A stretch of 64,000 nt of DNA from Clostridia bacterium (GCA_017439085.1 JAFRTU010000016.1:126059-190058), one strand, 5' to 3'. Shown: positions 17,934 to 26,640, counted from the first letter of the stretch. Numbers and translations: made by a program. Notes: generated from the letters alone by a model not told the origin.

Positions 17934-18567
17934 CGATTATTTTCCCTCCATCAAGTTCTATGGTCTTGTCGCAAAGGATGCTGATATCTTCAGCATTGTG
18001 GCTTGCAAGCACGATGGTGGTCCCCTCTGACTTCATGGACAGCAAAAGGTCTCTCATCTCAGTAAGTCCGTTTCTGTCAAGCCCGTTGAACGGTTCATCG
18101 AGAAGCAGGATCTCCGGAGCTTCCATGATCGCCTGGGCCAGTCCAAGCCTCTGTCTCATCCCAAGTGAATATTTCATGACCTTTTTATTCCCGGTATCGG
18201 AAAGTCCTACTTTCCTGAGGATCTCCTCTATCTCTTTTCTTCCTATCCTGCCGTTCATTGATGCCAGCATCTCAAGATTCCTGAAGCCGCTGAGACTGTT
18301 AAGGAAACCGGGCGATTCTATGATTATCCCTGCATTTTCGATAAAATCCGTATCCTTCCCTATCGTCTTTTCGTTTACCGTAACAGTTCCTTCCGTCGGT
18401 CTGACAAAACCGCAGATACATTTGATAAGCACGGTCTTCCCTGACCCGTTATTGCCTATGATACCCAGGCATTCGCCTCTATTAACTGAAAAACTGACAT
18501 AATCAAGGACCGTCTGGGCCCCGTATCTCTTAATCAGTCCTGATACCCTGATCATCTCTTTCTCCAT
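17917..18567 (-). CDS. ABC transporter ATP-binding protein, antimicrobial-peptide-transporter-like
   Basis: 216 residues. It has Walker A GNNGSGKTV, a degenerate Q-loop region (AGIIIESPGFLNSLSG), signature YSLGMRQRLGLAQAI, Walker B ILLLDEPFNGLD and switch His in LASHNAEDI. The MxxYSLGMRQR form is common in BcrA-type and bacteriocin self-protection ATPases. It lies directly after two membrane genes, which should be its partners. The ATG shares one base with the preceding TGA and is preceded by AGGAGGG. Confidence 0.92.
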   Translation of the reverse strand: MEKEMIRVSGLIKRYGAQTVLDYVSFSVNRGECLGIIGNNGSGKTVLIKCICGFVRPTEGTVTVNEKTIGKDTDFIENAGIIIESPGFLNSLSGFRNLEMLASMNGRIGRKEIEEILRKVGLSDTGNKKVMKYSLGMRQRLGLAQAIMEAPEILLLDEPFNGLDRNGLTEMRDLLLSMKSEGTTIVLASHNAEDISILCDKTIELDGGKIIDERIL

Positions 18568-19454
18568 CAGTCCCTCCTGTCCGAAAAATCAAACTGATAT
18601 CTTCTTATGTTCCAAAAGGCAGATACCGACAGGATGGCCCCAAGACATATGAACAGTATCATTGACCCCATAACTGTAGGCAATCCGTCATATCCGAAAC
18701 TGTGACTGTTCAGGGTCGCATGGTTGAGCGGAGAGATCCATCCCGCCACTATATTCACAACATACATTTTCTTCTCTCCGCTCCCAAACAGTGCTGCCAG
18801 CGTAGAAGGAGTAAGAAGAAATCCTATCGCCGAAAAGATTATCCCTGCATACACTCCTCCCCTTCTGTTGCTGCTGAGATTGAAATCGAGTATCACGAGT
18901 GCAAGTATCAGGAAATACATATAGATCAGAAAGGACATCCTGAGCACTGCTGAAAGCGGAGTGTTGAAATCCATCACCTTTACAAAGCTGTCCATGTTTG
19001 TCGAACTTTCAGCCGGAAGATAGTTCAGTACCCGTACGAAATTGCTCCATTCGTTATCCGTATACGATATGTCGATCCCGGAAATAACGGATGAGATCAG
19101 AATGAATATAATCGCCGCAAGTGTTACGAGCGCGGTATAGAGGATCTGTCCCACAAGCCATTCCCTGATACTGGTCCTTGCCAGGATATACGGAGTGAAG
19201 GCGTTTATCAGAGGAGCATCATGCATCAGCATGATTATGAGTATGCTTATGAGAAGAATGGAATACTGATCGTTAAAAATACATATGAAGACCTCAAACA
19301 GATTTACCGAATAACCGCTGCCTCTGATCAGGGTCATGACTCTCTGGCACAGCATCAGGACACAGACAAAGGCAAGAACGAAAGGGATATATACCCTGCT
19401 GTTCTTTCTCCATGTTCTGAAATTCGAATGCAAAACCATGAATGAGCGCTTCAT
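18567..19454 (-). CDS. Putative ABC transporter membrane protein, second of two
   Basis: 295 residues with about six transmembrane helices and a soluble loop around residues 130-165. No family motif is recognised. The ATG at 19454 is chosen because GGTGGAA lies just upstream; an earlier start would overlap the preceding gene. Position between another membrane gene and an ATPase gene supports a role as transporter permease. Confidence 0.75.
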   Translation of the reverse strand: MKRSFMVLHSNFRTWRKNSRVYIPFVLAFVCVLMLCQRVMTLIRGSGYSVNLFEVFICIFNDQYSILLISILIIMLMHDAPLINAFTPYILARTSIREWLVGQILYTALVTLAAIIFILISSVISGIDISYTDNEWSNFVRVLNYLPAESSTNMDSFVKVMDFNTPLSAVLRMSFLIYMYFLILALVILDFNLSSNRRGGVYAGIIFSAIGFLLTPSTLAALFGSGEKKMYVVNIVAGWISPLNHATLNSHSFGYDGLPTVMGSMILFICLGAILSVSAFWNIRRYQFDFSDRRD

Positions 19455-19458
19455 TTCT

Positions 19459-20196
19459 TTATTCCACCATTCTAAGATGCTCATTTACTGAAGAGCCGTA
19501 GATCACCATTACAATCACAAGAGAGATTGCGAGACAAAGAAACGTCAGTGCAGTAGTTCCCGTCCCCTGATAGAGTGCATCCGTATACCAGTATGAACTG
19601 TCGAGAAATCTCAGGTTTTTGATATAGTTGCCGGACAGCCATTTCAGGATATAGTTAAGTGCAAAAGGCATCACGTATGCTGCTGACCTGTTTTTGAGGA
19701 TCATGCCGAAAAGAGAACCCAGAAGTCCCCATATCGCCAGAAGAAGAAATGACGAAAAGCTCTTGCCCATGAAAAGATCCACAGATCTATAAAGATCCTC
19801 GCTGAAAGACATATATGAGGATATCCCGAATCTCAGGGTCGATATGACCTGCATACCAAGAGCGTTGAGGAATACCCAAAGAAATGCACTGATCAGGATC
19901 ACTGTAATATTATCAATTATATATTTCAGTCTGCTTGATCTGATGAGCTCAAGATAATAAGTCCGTCCCGAGAGTTTTTCATACAGGATATCTGAACAGA
20001 GAAATGATACCAATGCCGGACAAAGCACACAATAAAGATCCCCTGAGAGAAACTCACCCATCATGAGAAAGATGTCTGTCTCCCCTGAGTTCCTGACCGT
20101 ATATCGTCCTGAGACGAACAGAAAGAAACATACCCCTGATATTATGAAACAAATAAAGAACCTTATGATCCTTGATCTGAAAAGCGGCCAATACAT
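19459..20196 (-). CDS. Putative ABC transporter membrane protein, first of two
   Basis: 245 residues, about six transmembrane helices in the ABC-2-like arrangement (LSGDLYCVLCPALVSFLCSDI early, then YLELIRSSRLKYI). The sequence family is not recognised. It begins 1 nt after the lipoprotein stop and is likely the partner of the next permease and the ATPase. Confidence 0.75.
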   Translation of the reverse strand: MYWPLFRSRIIRFFICFIISGVCFFLFVSGRYTVRNSGETDIFLMMGEFLSGDLYCVLCPALVSFLCSDILYEKLSGRTYYLELIRSSRLKYIIDNITVILISAFLWVFLNALGMQVISTLRFGISSYMSFSEDLYRSVDLFMGKSFSSFLLLAIWGLLGSLFGMILKNRSAAYVMPFALNYILKWLSGNYIKNLRFLDSSYWYTDALYQGTGTTALTFLCLAISLVIVMVIYGSSVNEHLRMVE

Positions 20197-20197
20197 C

Positions 20198-21589
20198 CTA
20201 ATAGCCTATGGATCTGTCTATGATCGTTCCGTCGAGAGCATTGATAGTCAGAAAGCTGTATGTACTGAAATCGACCCATCCATACATATAGTCTCCGCTC
20301 ATCTCACCGATATAATCCCAGACAGGGACGTAATAGAAAGAATCATAATCTCCTTCCTTGTCGATCCTGGCATATGACAGTTTCATCGTCTTAAGTGATA
20401 TTCCCTCGATCTCCTGCAGTTCAAAATAGTTCTTTGCAATGGAGAGGATCTGACTTTCGGGCATAAGTCTGACATTGTCCGAAATGAGTTCCTTCTTCTC
20501 AAGGGGAAACTGCCAGGTAAACCCGACAACACCCTCAGATGAAACTGCCACGGAGATGGTCTCATATCTCACCGGCGGTCTGCTTATGGAACTCATATCT
20601 ATCTCATGATCCTCAAAGAATACCTCTGTACCGTCTATTGTCCTTGTAAAATAGAACTGCCAGACGAATTCCTCATTATCCTCATGCATATAGCTTACGG
20701 CGGGATACGCATTCCTCAACTGATACTCAGGCGCTATGCGGCTTATGAACTCCTCCGCCTGTCTCCCTGCTTTATCCCTCGAGATCCCTACGGAATATGA
20801 CCCATCATCCTCCAGGTTAGAATACGTAACAGGTATTGTCTCATCTTCAACATCCATTTTTCCGGCCCTTATGAGTTTTCCGTCAAATAACGTATAAACG
20901 ATGTAGGTGTTATCTTCAATATCGAAGGAAGCTCTCAGGACTTTTGTCTCCTCATCATACAGCTCATCAGGATCAGTAGTGTATTTGAGGCTAACTGTTT
21001 CTTTATCCTGAACCTTATAGTTCCTTATTATATTGACTATCTTGCTGGCTTCAGCCTTCTCGGCTGCAATCTCCTGATCCAGGTATTCTTCATCGATAGT
21101 TACGTAGCCTTCTTCTCCTGTCTGAACGTCATATGATTCAATGACCATTGGCTCTGTAAGTTCAAGTTTTTCCTGTTCAAGAGATTCGATCGTCTCGTTA
21201 ATGGATTGGAGCTTTGCCTGATAATACTTAAGCGAGTGATTCCCTGTTTTATAGAAAGAAACGTCCTTACCTGCAAATGCCCTGATGATCTCCTCTGCTT
21301 CATGTTCTTCAAAGTTTACGGAAGAATACTGATAAACTGGAAGAGTGTCGGCCTCCGGGAGTTCAGAAGATAGATTGACCTTTACCTTTCTCCATTTCCC
21401 CCTGATACTCACTTCTTCCAGATCATCAATGGCCACATAATCGGAATAGTTTTCGTTTTCGCGTATGACGGTCGCTATATCTTTTTTGATCCTGGGAGTG
21501 AAGTCATCATAGTCCTTCTTGCCACATGAAGAAAGGACGAACATCACAACCATAAGGATCAGACATATCCTTTTTGTCTTAATACACAT
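20198..21589 (-). CDS. Large lipoprotein of unknown function
   Basis: 463 residues. The signal peptide ICLILMVVMFVLSSC ends at a lipobox (LSSC). A Glu-rich probable coiled coil occupies about residues 120-190 (INETIESLEQEKLELTE, then EEYLDQEIAAEKAEA). The C-terminal half has beta-rich segments (YDSFYYVPVWDYIGEM, FLTINALDGTIID) that read like a PepSY- or DUF6034-type tail. The start at 21589 overlaps the upstream gene end by 11 nt. As an extracellular lipoprotein in this operon it could bind the 152-residue secreted protein or act as the receptor of the ABC transporter; both are inference. Confidence 0.7.
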   Translation of the reverse strand: MCIKTKRICLILMVVMFVLSSCGKKDYDDFTPRIKKDIATVIRENENYSDYVAIDDLEEVSIRGKWRKVKVNLSSELPEADTLPVYQYSSVNFEEHEAEEIIRAFAGKDVSFYKTGNHSLKYYQAKLQSINETIESLEQEKLELTEPMVIESYDVQTGEEGYVTIDEEYLDQEIAAEKAEASKIVNIIRNYKVQDKETVSLKYTTDPDELYDEETKVLRASFDIEDNTYIVYTLFDGKLIRAGKMDVEDETIPVTYSNLEDDGSYSVGISRDKAGRQAEEFISRIAPEYQLRNAYPAVSYMHEDNEEFVWQFYFTRTIDGTEVFFEDHEIDMSSISRPPVRYETISVAVSSEGVVGFTWQFPLEKKELISDNVRLMPESQILSIAKNYFELQEIEGISLKTMKLSYARIDKEGDYDSFYYVPVWDYIGEMSGDYMYGWVDFSTYSFLTINALDGTIIDRSIGY

Positions 21590-22037
21590 AGTTCTGTGCC
21601 TGAGCAGCCGTCTTTCCAAATCCCCATACAAATTCAAGAGATATGGTACTATTATTCTTTGTTATCACTCCATGATAATAAGTGTCCGTATCCAGCCCTG
21701 TGATACATTTCTGAGGAAGCTCTGAAAAACTACTACCATACAGTGAATATGTGTGTTTTATATAATTAGTTGAATTAACTTCTATCCTCCATGTTACAAG
21801 CGTGGCAGGTGATGAACTGCTGCAGTCTCCAGAAAAACAATAGTAGATCTTTCCACTGTCGTTAGGCTTAAACCTTTTTGCAGTATAGACGTAATTATAT
21901 ATAGTCGTTCTTGATGTGTAATATGGAAGGCTTCCATCTACCTGTGGCGGATTATTGCCTGACACAGCAAATACCGGGTTCAGAGAAGCAACTGTAAATA
22001 ACAATGCAACTAATAAAAAAGAAAGACGTTTTTTCAT
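21579..22037 (-). CDS. Small secreted protein, first gene of the seven-gene operon
   Basis: 152 residues, not recognised. A Sec signal peptide (KKRLSFLLVALLFTVASL) with likely cleavage after PVFA leaves a mature protein of about 128 residues. It is rich in Tyr, Ser, Thr and Asn and contains three Cys residues (YYCFSGDCSSS and PQKCITG). Alternating beta-type patterns suggest a single Ig-like or bacteriocin-like beta domain. The gene is more A/T-rich than its surroundings and follows a strong promoter and AGGAGG ribosome site. It could be a bacteriocin-like effector or a surface factor with the downstream transporter as partner. Confidence 0.75.
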   Translation of the reverse strand: MKKRLSFLLVALLFTVASLNPVFAVSGNNPPQVDGSLPYYTSRTTIYNYVYTAKRFKPNDSGKIYYCFSGDCSSSSPATLVTWRIEVNSTNYIKHTYSLYGSSFSELPQKCITGLDTDTYYHGVITKNNSTISLEFVWGFGKTAAQAQNYVY

Positions 22038-22067
22038 AACAAAATACCTCCTGTTAAATCTAATACA

Positions 22068-22096
22068 ATACTATACCTATCTAATCATAATGTCAA
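22068..22096 (-). promoter_or_regulatory. Strong sigma-A promoter of the seven-gene operon
   Basis: Minus-strand TTGACA (22091-22096), 17-bp spacer, TAGTAT (22068-22073), about 30 nt upstream of the first gene. The surrounding 200 bases are unusually A/T-rich and hold no gene. Confidence 0.78.
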
Positions 22097-22211
22097 TTTG
22101 ATTATTTTTGTTTTCTGTAAACATATTCTTGTTTATATTATAAAAAATTTAATTGCTATATTATCTTGTGGTTTGTATTACTACCCTACTCGTATGATTA
22201 TGAATGCATCA

Positions 22212-22249
22212 AAAAAGGACGCTGCAAATACCTCTGCAACATCCTTTTT
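22212..22249 (-). terminator. Terminator after the receiver-domain remnant
   Basis: The stem pairs AAAAAGGA with TCCTTTTT and TGCA with TGCA around a short internal loop; it is followed by T residues on the minus strand. Confidence 0.65.
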
Positions 22250-22266
22250 AAATCCGGACGGTCATA

Positions 22267-22512
22267 TTAATCCTGCCTGTTGATGAGCTTCTCCAGAGTA
22301 TCGAACAGAGCCTCCGGCTCGACCGGTTTACTGAGATGTGCATTCAGCCCCGCCTGCAGGCTCCTCTGTACATCCTCATCAAAAGCGTTTGCCGTAAGAG
22401 CTATTATGGAAATCGAACCGGCATCTTCCCTTTCCATGGCACGGATCCTCCTCGTCGTCTCAAGTCCGTCCATCTCGGGCATCCTGAGATCCATGAGGAT
22501 AGCATCATAGTA
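22267..22512 (-). pseudogene. Response-regulator receiver domain remnant, C-terminal part of a hybrid sensor kinase
   Basis: The translation reads YDAILMDLRMPEMDGLETTR followed by IIALTANAFDEDVQRSLQAG and HLSKPVEPEALFDTL, the second half of a CheY-like receiver as found at the end of hybrid histidine kinases. The phospho-acceptor Asp is in LMDLRMP. In frame, a TGA at 22513-22515 immediately precedes it, and upstream DNA is the leader of a serpin gene. The kinase and the first half of the receiver are absent. The fragment is probably not expressed as a functional protein. Confidence 0.85.
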
Positions 22513-22513
22513 T

Positions 22514-22650
22514 CATAACTTCCTCCCAAAAGCCCTCAGGCTTTGTTTCTATACATTATGACGATCCCTGAGAGCATTTGTTCCCGCCAGATCACATTTC
22601 CAAGAAAAAAGCTCCGGTTTTTTTCCGGAGCTTCATAAGATCTCAGCCTG
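22514..22650 (-). repeat. Serpin leader/terminator repeat, copy A
   Basis: 137 bases nearly identical (a handful of mismatches and one small length difference in a T-run) to 23869-24004. Both copies run from a serpin stop region through a terminator to an ATG. In copy A the ATG leads into the receiver remnant and not into a serpin. A small hairpin AAAGCC/GGCTTT (22529-22544) and the GGAGG ribosome site are conserved. Confidence 0.9.
22605..22633 (-). terminator. Terminator of serpin gene 1
   Basis: The stem AAGCTCCGG/CCGGAGCTT encloses a seven-base loop and is followed on the minus strand by TTTTTTC. Confidence 0.88.
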
Positions 22651-23871
22651 TCAGGGCATCATTACCTTTCCTGTGAAAAGAGCTGTATCTGTCTGATTGT
22701 CATAGATCATGAATGCGAACGGCCTGTCGAGATATACTTCCTTTTCCTCTTTTTCCTGTATGAATGCGCTTTCACAATTTGCTACGGCGATAGTCACTGC
22801 AGCGGCTTCGGTTCCGTCCTTATCCAGTTTGAGTTTGGTCTTCTGAATCACCTTATAGATATACATCTGTTCATCGGTTATGAGGCTCAGGTCTGCATAA
22901 TCCGGTATGAATGCGCTCTGTATCCCCATGTTCTTGAGTATCTCTGTAAGATCTCCTCCTGACGATATGTCCAGTTCAGGTATCTTTGTATGAATCATAT
23001 AATCAGTGTCGTTCCTGCTCTTTATGAATGAGGCAAGGTCAAGATCCTCCAGTTTGAAATCTCCTTCTGTTTTCGGAAGTATGGCTACGAATTCATACCT
23101 TCCTGTATACGGTTTTGCGAACCCTATGGCCTTGTCGTTTTCAAAATATGTATCCTCGGAAGTCCTGAGCATGTTCTTTTCCTTCGTCTCATCAAGACCC
23201 CTGAAATCATTTTTCTCGACGAGATAAACTTCGTCAAGCCATGTTGACTTGAAATACAGGACGTTCATGAGCATGAGCGCTGCTTCCTTTATAGTATCGT
23301 AATCAACTATCTTATCGATCAGACCTTTGGTCTTGTCCTTGACATATCCGTTTATCAGAGCTGCCGTTTCCTTGTCACGGAACACCACTTCCCTGTATTC
23401 AGCCTCGTAACTGTCCTGAAGCACCTTCGCATAGCCTTCCTTAACTTTCAGATTTTTATCTTTCCAGTAGGAGTTTGCTATCATGATCTTGATATTCTCG
23501 CTGTCAGGAAGATCCTTAAGATAATCGGCTGCAAACTTTCTGTACTCTTCCACAGAACATCCGAGATATGTTTCAAGTTCCTTAAGCGTATCTCCCTGTG
23601 CTCCTTCTGCAACCATTGCGAGGCACATCTTGAGGGACAGATCGCTTATGAGCACGTTCTCCCCTTTTTTATACAGCATGTCGAGCAGCTGCTGCCCGTA
23701 ATCGGACTTCTTCGGCTTTACGTTGGTCTTTACTGCCGGTTTTCCAGTGGTGGTCCCTGCCTGACCACTCTTTTTATTGTTTTCGGGTTCCTTTATTCCC
23801 GTCTTCCTGCTGCATGACACCATGGTTAAAAGCATCATGATGCAGATGATAAGGCATAATATGCGTTTCAT
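22651..23871 (-). CDS. Serpin-family protease inhibitor lipoprotein (serpin 1)
   Basis: 406 residues. A lipoprotein signal ends at the lipobox MVSC, so the inhibitor is surface-tethered. The serpin fold is clear from NSYWKD (strand region), MLMNVLYFKSTW, the breach/shutter segments and the C-terminal signature DRPFAFMIYD...ALFTGKVMMP. The reactive-loop hinge is KDGTEAAAVT. Counting Gly as P15 puts Glu-Ser (of NCESAF) at P1-P1'. The hinge has small residues throughout, as expected for an inhibitory serpin. It is paralogous to the next gene (roughly 60% similar by eye). Confidence 0.94.
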   Translation of the reverse strand: MKRILCLIICIMMLLTMVSCSRKTGIKEPENNKKSGQAGTTTGKPAVKTNVKPKKSDYGQQLLDMLYKKGENVLISDLSLKMCLAMVAEGAQGDTLKELETYLGCSVEEYRKFAADYLKDLPDSENIKIMIANSYWKDKNLKVKEGYAKVLQDSYEAEYREVVFRDKETAALINGYVKDKTKGLIDKIVDYDTIKEAALMLMNVLYFKSTWLDEVYLVEKNDFRGLDETKEKNMLRTSEDTYFENDKAIGFAKPYTGRYEFVAILPKTEGDFKLEDLDLASFIKSRNDTDYMIHTKIPELDISSGGDLTEILKNMGIQSAFIPDYADLSLITDEQMYIYKVIQKTKLKLDKDGTEAAAVTIAVANCESAFIQEKEEKEVYLDRPFAFMIYDNQTDTALFTGKVMMP

Positions 23872-24004
23872 AACTTCCTCCCAAAAGCCCTCAGGCTTTG
23901 TTTCTATACATTATGACGATCCCTTAGAGCATTTGTTCCCGCCAGATCACATTTTCAAGAAAAAAGCTCCGGTTTTTCCCGGAGCTTCATATGATCTCAG
24001 CCTG
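23869..24004 (-). repeat. Serpin leader/terminator repeat, copy B
   Basis: The intergenic sequence between the two serpin genes; partner of 22514-22650. It holds the serpin 2 terminator (stem 23964-23987), a candidate promoter region, a small hairpin AAAGCC/GGCTTT (23884-23899) and the serpin 1 ribosome site. Confidence 0.9.
23961..23987 (-). terminator. Terminator of serpin gene 2
   Basis: The stem AAGCTCCGG/CCGGAGCTT is the same as that after serpin 1, followed by TTTTTTC on the minus strand. Confidence 0.88.
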
Positions 24005-25237
24005 TCAGGGCATCATTACCTTGCCTGTGAAGAGTGCAATGTCATTTTCAGTATCATAGATCAGGAATGCGAAAGGCCTGTCGAGATGGATATCCACTTC
24101 GGTCCTCTTTTCCATCATCGGGAGTCCCGTAGCCTTGACCATAATAGCTGTCACTGCAGCAGCCTCGGTACCCTCCTTGTTGAGTTTGAGCCTGGTCTTG
24201 TGAATGACCGTGTCGGCATACAGGGATTCATCGGACATGTTTCCGAGATCTGCGAGTTCCGGAGCAAATACGTGCTTTATCCCCATTTCCTCCAGTGCAG
24301 TCGTAATATCTGAGCCAAACTTGATATCCAGCTCGGGTATCATCGTATGTACCTTGTAATCCGAATCGTTCCTGCTTTTCAGAAGAGAGCTGATATCGAG
24401 ATCCTGAAGGCTGAAGTCTCCCTCCTCCTTCGGCAGTATCCCTATGAACTCATATCTTCCCATATACTTCTTGGAAAAGGCAACGGCTTTCTCATTTTCA
24501 AAGTATGTATCCTCGGACGTGAAGAGCATCTTGGTCTTCTTAGTATTTTTAAGGCCTTTGAAGTCCTCTTCCTTTACAATGTTTACCTCATCCCCCCATA
24601 AACCTTTGAAATACAGACAGTTCATTATCATCATCTTTAAATCATATATGTCGCCGTCATCCACAAGATGATCAATGAGCCCCTTGGTCTTGTCCTTTAC
24701 AAAGTCGTTTATCATGGCAGCGGTCCCCTCCTTGGAGAAATCCACTTCCTTGAAGAGAGCTTTATAGTTATCTTCCAGGATCTTGCCATATGAATCCCTT
24801 ATGGTGCATGCTTCGTCTTTCCAGTAGGAGTTGGATATGAGCACCTTCATCTCCTCGTTGTCAGGCAGTTCCTTCAGATACCTGAGAACAAAAGCCCTGT
24901 ACTCATCTATCGGACAGCCAAGATATGCCTCAAGTTCCGCAAGAGTTTCACCCTTTGCGCCTTCTGCCAGCATGGCAAGTGCCATGTTTATGGAAAGATC
25001 CGAAACAACTATGTTCTCCCCGCTCCTGTACAGTCTGTCCAGGATCCCCACTCCGTAGACCGATTTCTCAGGTAGTCCGGTATTGATGACCGTCTCTCCG
25101 CTCATTTCGTCCTCCTTCCCGGTATTCAAAGGCCTGCCTTCAGGCTTTGGTTCGATCTTTTCTTCCTTTTTTGCACATGATGCCAAAAGAGTGAACACCA
25201 TTACGATGCATATCACAAAACAAACCTTGCGTCTCAT
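24005..25237 (-). CDS. Serpin-family protease inhibitor lipoprotein (serpin 2)
   Basis: 410 residues from the ATG at 25237, chosen because the lipoprotein signal (FVICIVMVFTLLASC) starts there and CGGGAGA lies upstream; a longer frame begins inside the neighbouring gene. Serpin landmarks: NSYWKD, MIMNCLYFKGLW, hinge KEGTEAAAVT and C-terminal DRPFAFLIYD...ALFTGKVMMP. Counting from the hinge Gly (P15), the predicted P1-P1' is Thr-Gly (in KATGLP), quite different from serpin 1. The pair should therefore inhibit different proteases. Confidence 0.94.
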   Translation of the reverse strand: MRRKVCFVICIVMVFTLLASCAKKEEKIEPKPEGRPLNTGKEDEMSGETVINTGLPEKSVYGVGILDRLYRSGENIVVSDLSINMALAMLAEGAKGETLAELEAYLGCPIDEYRAFVLRYLKELPDNEEMKVLISNSYWKDEACTIRDSYGKILEDNYKALFKEVDFSKEGTAAMINDFVKDKTKGLIDHLVDDGDIYDLKMMIMNCLYFKGLWGDEVNIVKEEDFKGLKNTKKTKMLFTSEDTYFENEKAVAFSKKYMGRYEFIGILPKEEGDFSLQDLDISSLLKSRNDSDYKVHTMIPELDIKFGSDITTALEEMGIKHVFAPELADLGNMSDESLYADTVIHKTRLKLNKEGTEAAAVTAIMVKATGLPMMEKRTEVDIHLDRPFAFLIYDTENDIALFTGKVMMP

Positions 25238-25304
25238 TTCTCTATCTCCCGAAATGTTTATTTCTCTGTCATATATGACGGAACTTGTGAAAAAAAGTTC
25301 CCTT

Positions 25305-26027
25305 TCAGAAAATAAAAGCATCCTTTCTATATTTAGGTCTCACGAACAGGGCTGCCACACCGTACATAATGGGGCTTAGCATCCCCGCTGCCGATAACAG
25401 CAACACCGCTATGTAAACAGGGGAGTCGCCGATGAACCGGATATAGTAAAGACTTGAACTTCCGATGTAAAGCCCCCTTAACACCTGAAGGATACAGAAC
25501 ACTATAGCTGGGACTCTGCTCCTTGGTCTTGAAAGGGTGATCACTACATAGAATACCGTCATTACTGAGGGGATTATGATGTTCAGTATCACCTGCTGTA
25601 TTGCTGCCGCCCTTGCTCCCTGCTCCGTGAGAATTCCTATGGTCCTTATTGCGGTGATTAGGCCGGTAACGGTCCCGAGTATCAGCGGGATCGCAGTAAC
25701 GAATGGGATACCTCTTGAATGTGCAATGAATGAGACTGCCCCGGTCACCGATACGAATATGGTGAAGGCGATCAGGACTGCATTTGCCACCTGCATGGCG
25801 TCAGTGACCGTATCCGCTCCTTCCAGCTGTATCAGGTACCCTGCTCCCGAGAGAAATGCAGAGAATAGAAGAATGAGTCCTATGAACAAAGGCCATCTGT
25901 TTATCTTCCTGTCTGTCTTTTTGAGATCATGTGGAGTCTTCATAAATGGAGGGATACTGTAATATCTGTCGACATCCGTTATTTGAGGCGTGCCATAGAC
26001 CGTGCGGTTATCCGAATTATAAGTCAT
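25305..26027 (-). CDS. Six-helix membrane protein of unknown function
   Basis: 240 residues. About 45 polar N-terminal residues (containing TVYGTPQITDVDRYY) are followed by six hydrophobic helices arranged in pairs. No family motif is recognised. It lies upstream of the serpin 2 gene in the same direction, with 67 nt between, and is divergent from msrA, with which it shares an 80-base intergenic region. Confidence 0.7.
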   Translation of the reverse strand: MTYNSDNRTVYGTPQITDVDRYYSIPPFMKTPHDLKKTDRKINRWPLFIGLILLFSAFLSGAGYLIQLEGADTVTDAMQVANAVLIAFTIFVSVTGAVSFIAHSRGIPFVTAIPLILGTVTGLITAIRTIGILTEQGARAAAIQQVILNIIIPSVMTVFYVVITLSRPRSRVPAIVFCILQVLRGLYIGSSSLYYIRFIGDSPVYIAVLLLSAAGMLSPIMYGVAALFVRPKYRKDAFIF

Positions 26028-26055
26028 ATCTTATACATCTCCGATCAGGAATTGG

Positions 26056-26061
26056 TATAAT
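26056..26061 (+). promoter_or_regulatory. -10 element upstream of msrA
   Basis: TATAAT about 48 nt upstream of the msrA start. No good -35 hexamer at the right spacing. Confidence 0.4.
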
Positions 26062-26108
26062 GATACCTGCATATTATTATACACGCGCGAAAAAGACGGA
26101 GGAACGAA

Positions 26109-26627
26109 ATGAAGGAGATTTATCTTGCAGCAGGATGTTTCTGGGGTGCTCAGAAGTATTTCGATCAGTTCAGGGGAGTCATCGAAACAGAGGTAGGATA
26201 CGCCAACGGCAATACGGAGAACCCCTCTTATGAGGATGTGAAGTATCTCCATACAGGTCACGCGGAGACCCTTAAGATAGTTTACGACGAAGAAAAGATC
26301 TCTCTTGACAGGCTTCTCGACCTGTATTTTCTGGTCATAGACCCCGCTTCCCTCAACAAACAGGGAGAGGACGAAGGAGTCCAGTACAGGACCGGGATAT
26401 ACTATACGGATGAGAAAGATATTCCTGTCATCCTCAGCAGATGCGAATGGGAACAGAAGAACATGAAAGAAAAGCTTATGGTTGAGGTCCTTCCTCTTGA
26501 GAGCTTCTACAGGGCCGAGGAATATCACCAGAAGTATCTGGACAAGAACCCCGGAGGTTACTGCCATATAGGTAAAGAATTCTTCACCCTTCAGGAAAAG
26601 ATAGACAGAGGAGAGTTCTGTCTCTGA
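26109..26627 (+). CDS. msrA: Peptide methionine sulfoxide reductase A
   Basis: 172 residues. It reduces methionine-S-sulfoxide in proteins, repairing oxidative damage. The catalytic motif GCFWG has its nucleophile at Cys10. Other family motifs are [29 protein letters not shown] and QYRTGIYY, with a C-terminal Cys (FCL) as candidate resolving residue. GACGGAGGAACGAA precedes the ATG. There is no msrB domain. The end of the gene abuts a truncated transposase reading from the other strand. Confidence 0.96.
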   Translation: MKEIYLAAGCFWGAQKYFDQFRGVIETEVGYANGNTENPSYEDVKYLHTGHAETLKIVYDEEKISLDRLLDLYFLVIDPASLNKQGEDEGVQYRTGIYYTDEKDIPVILSRCEWEQKNMKEKLMVEVLPLESFYRAEEYHQKYLDKNPGGYCHIGKEFFTLQEKIDRGEFCL

Positions 26628-26640
26628 CGGGGACAAAAAC

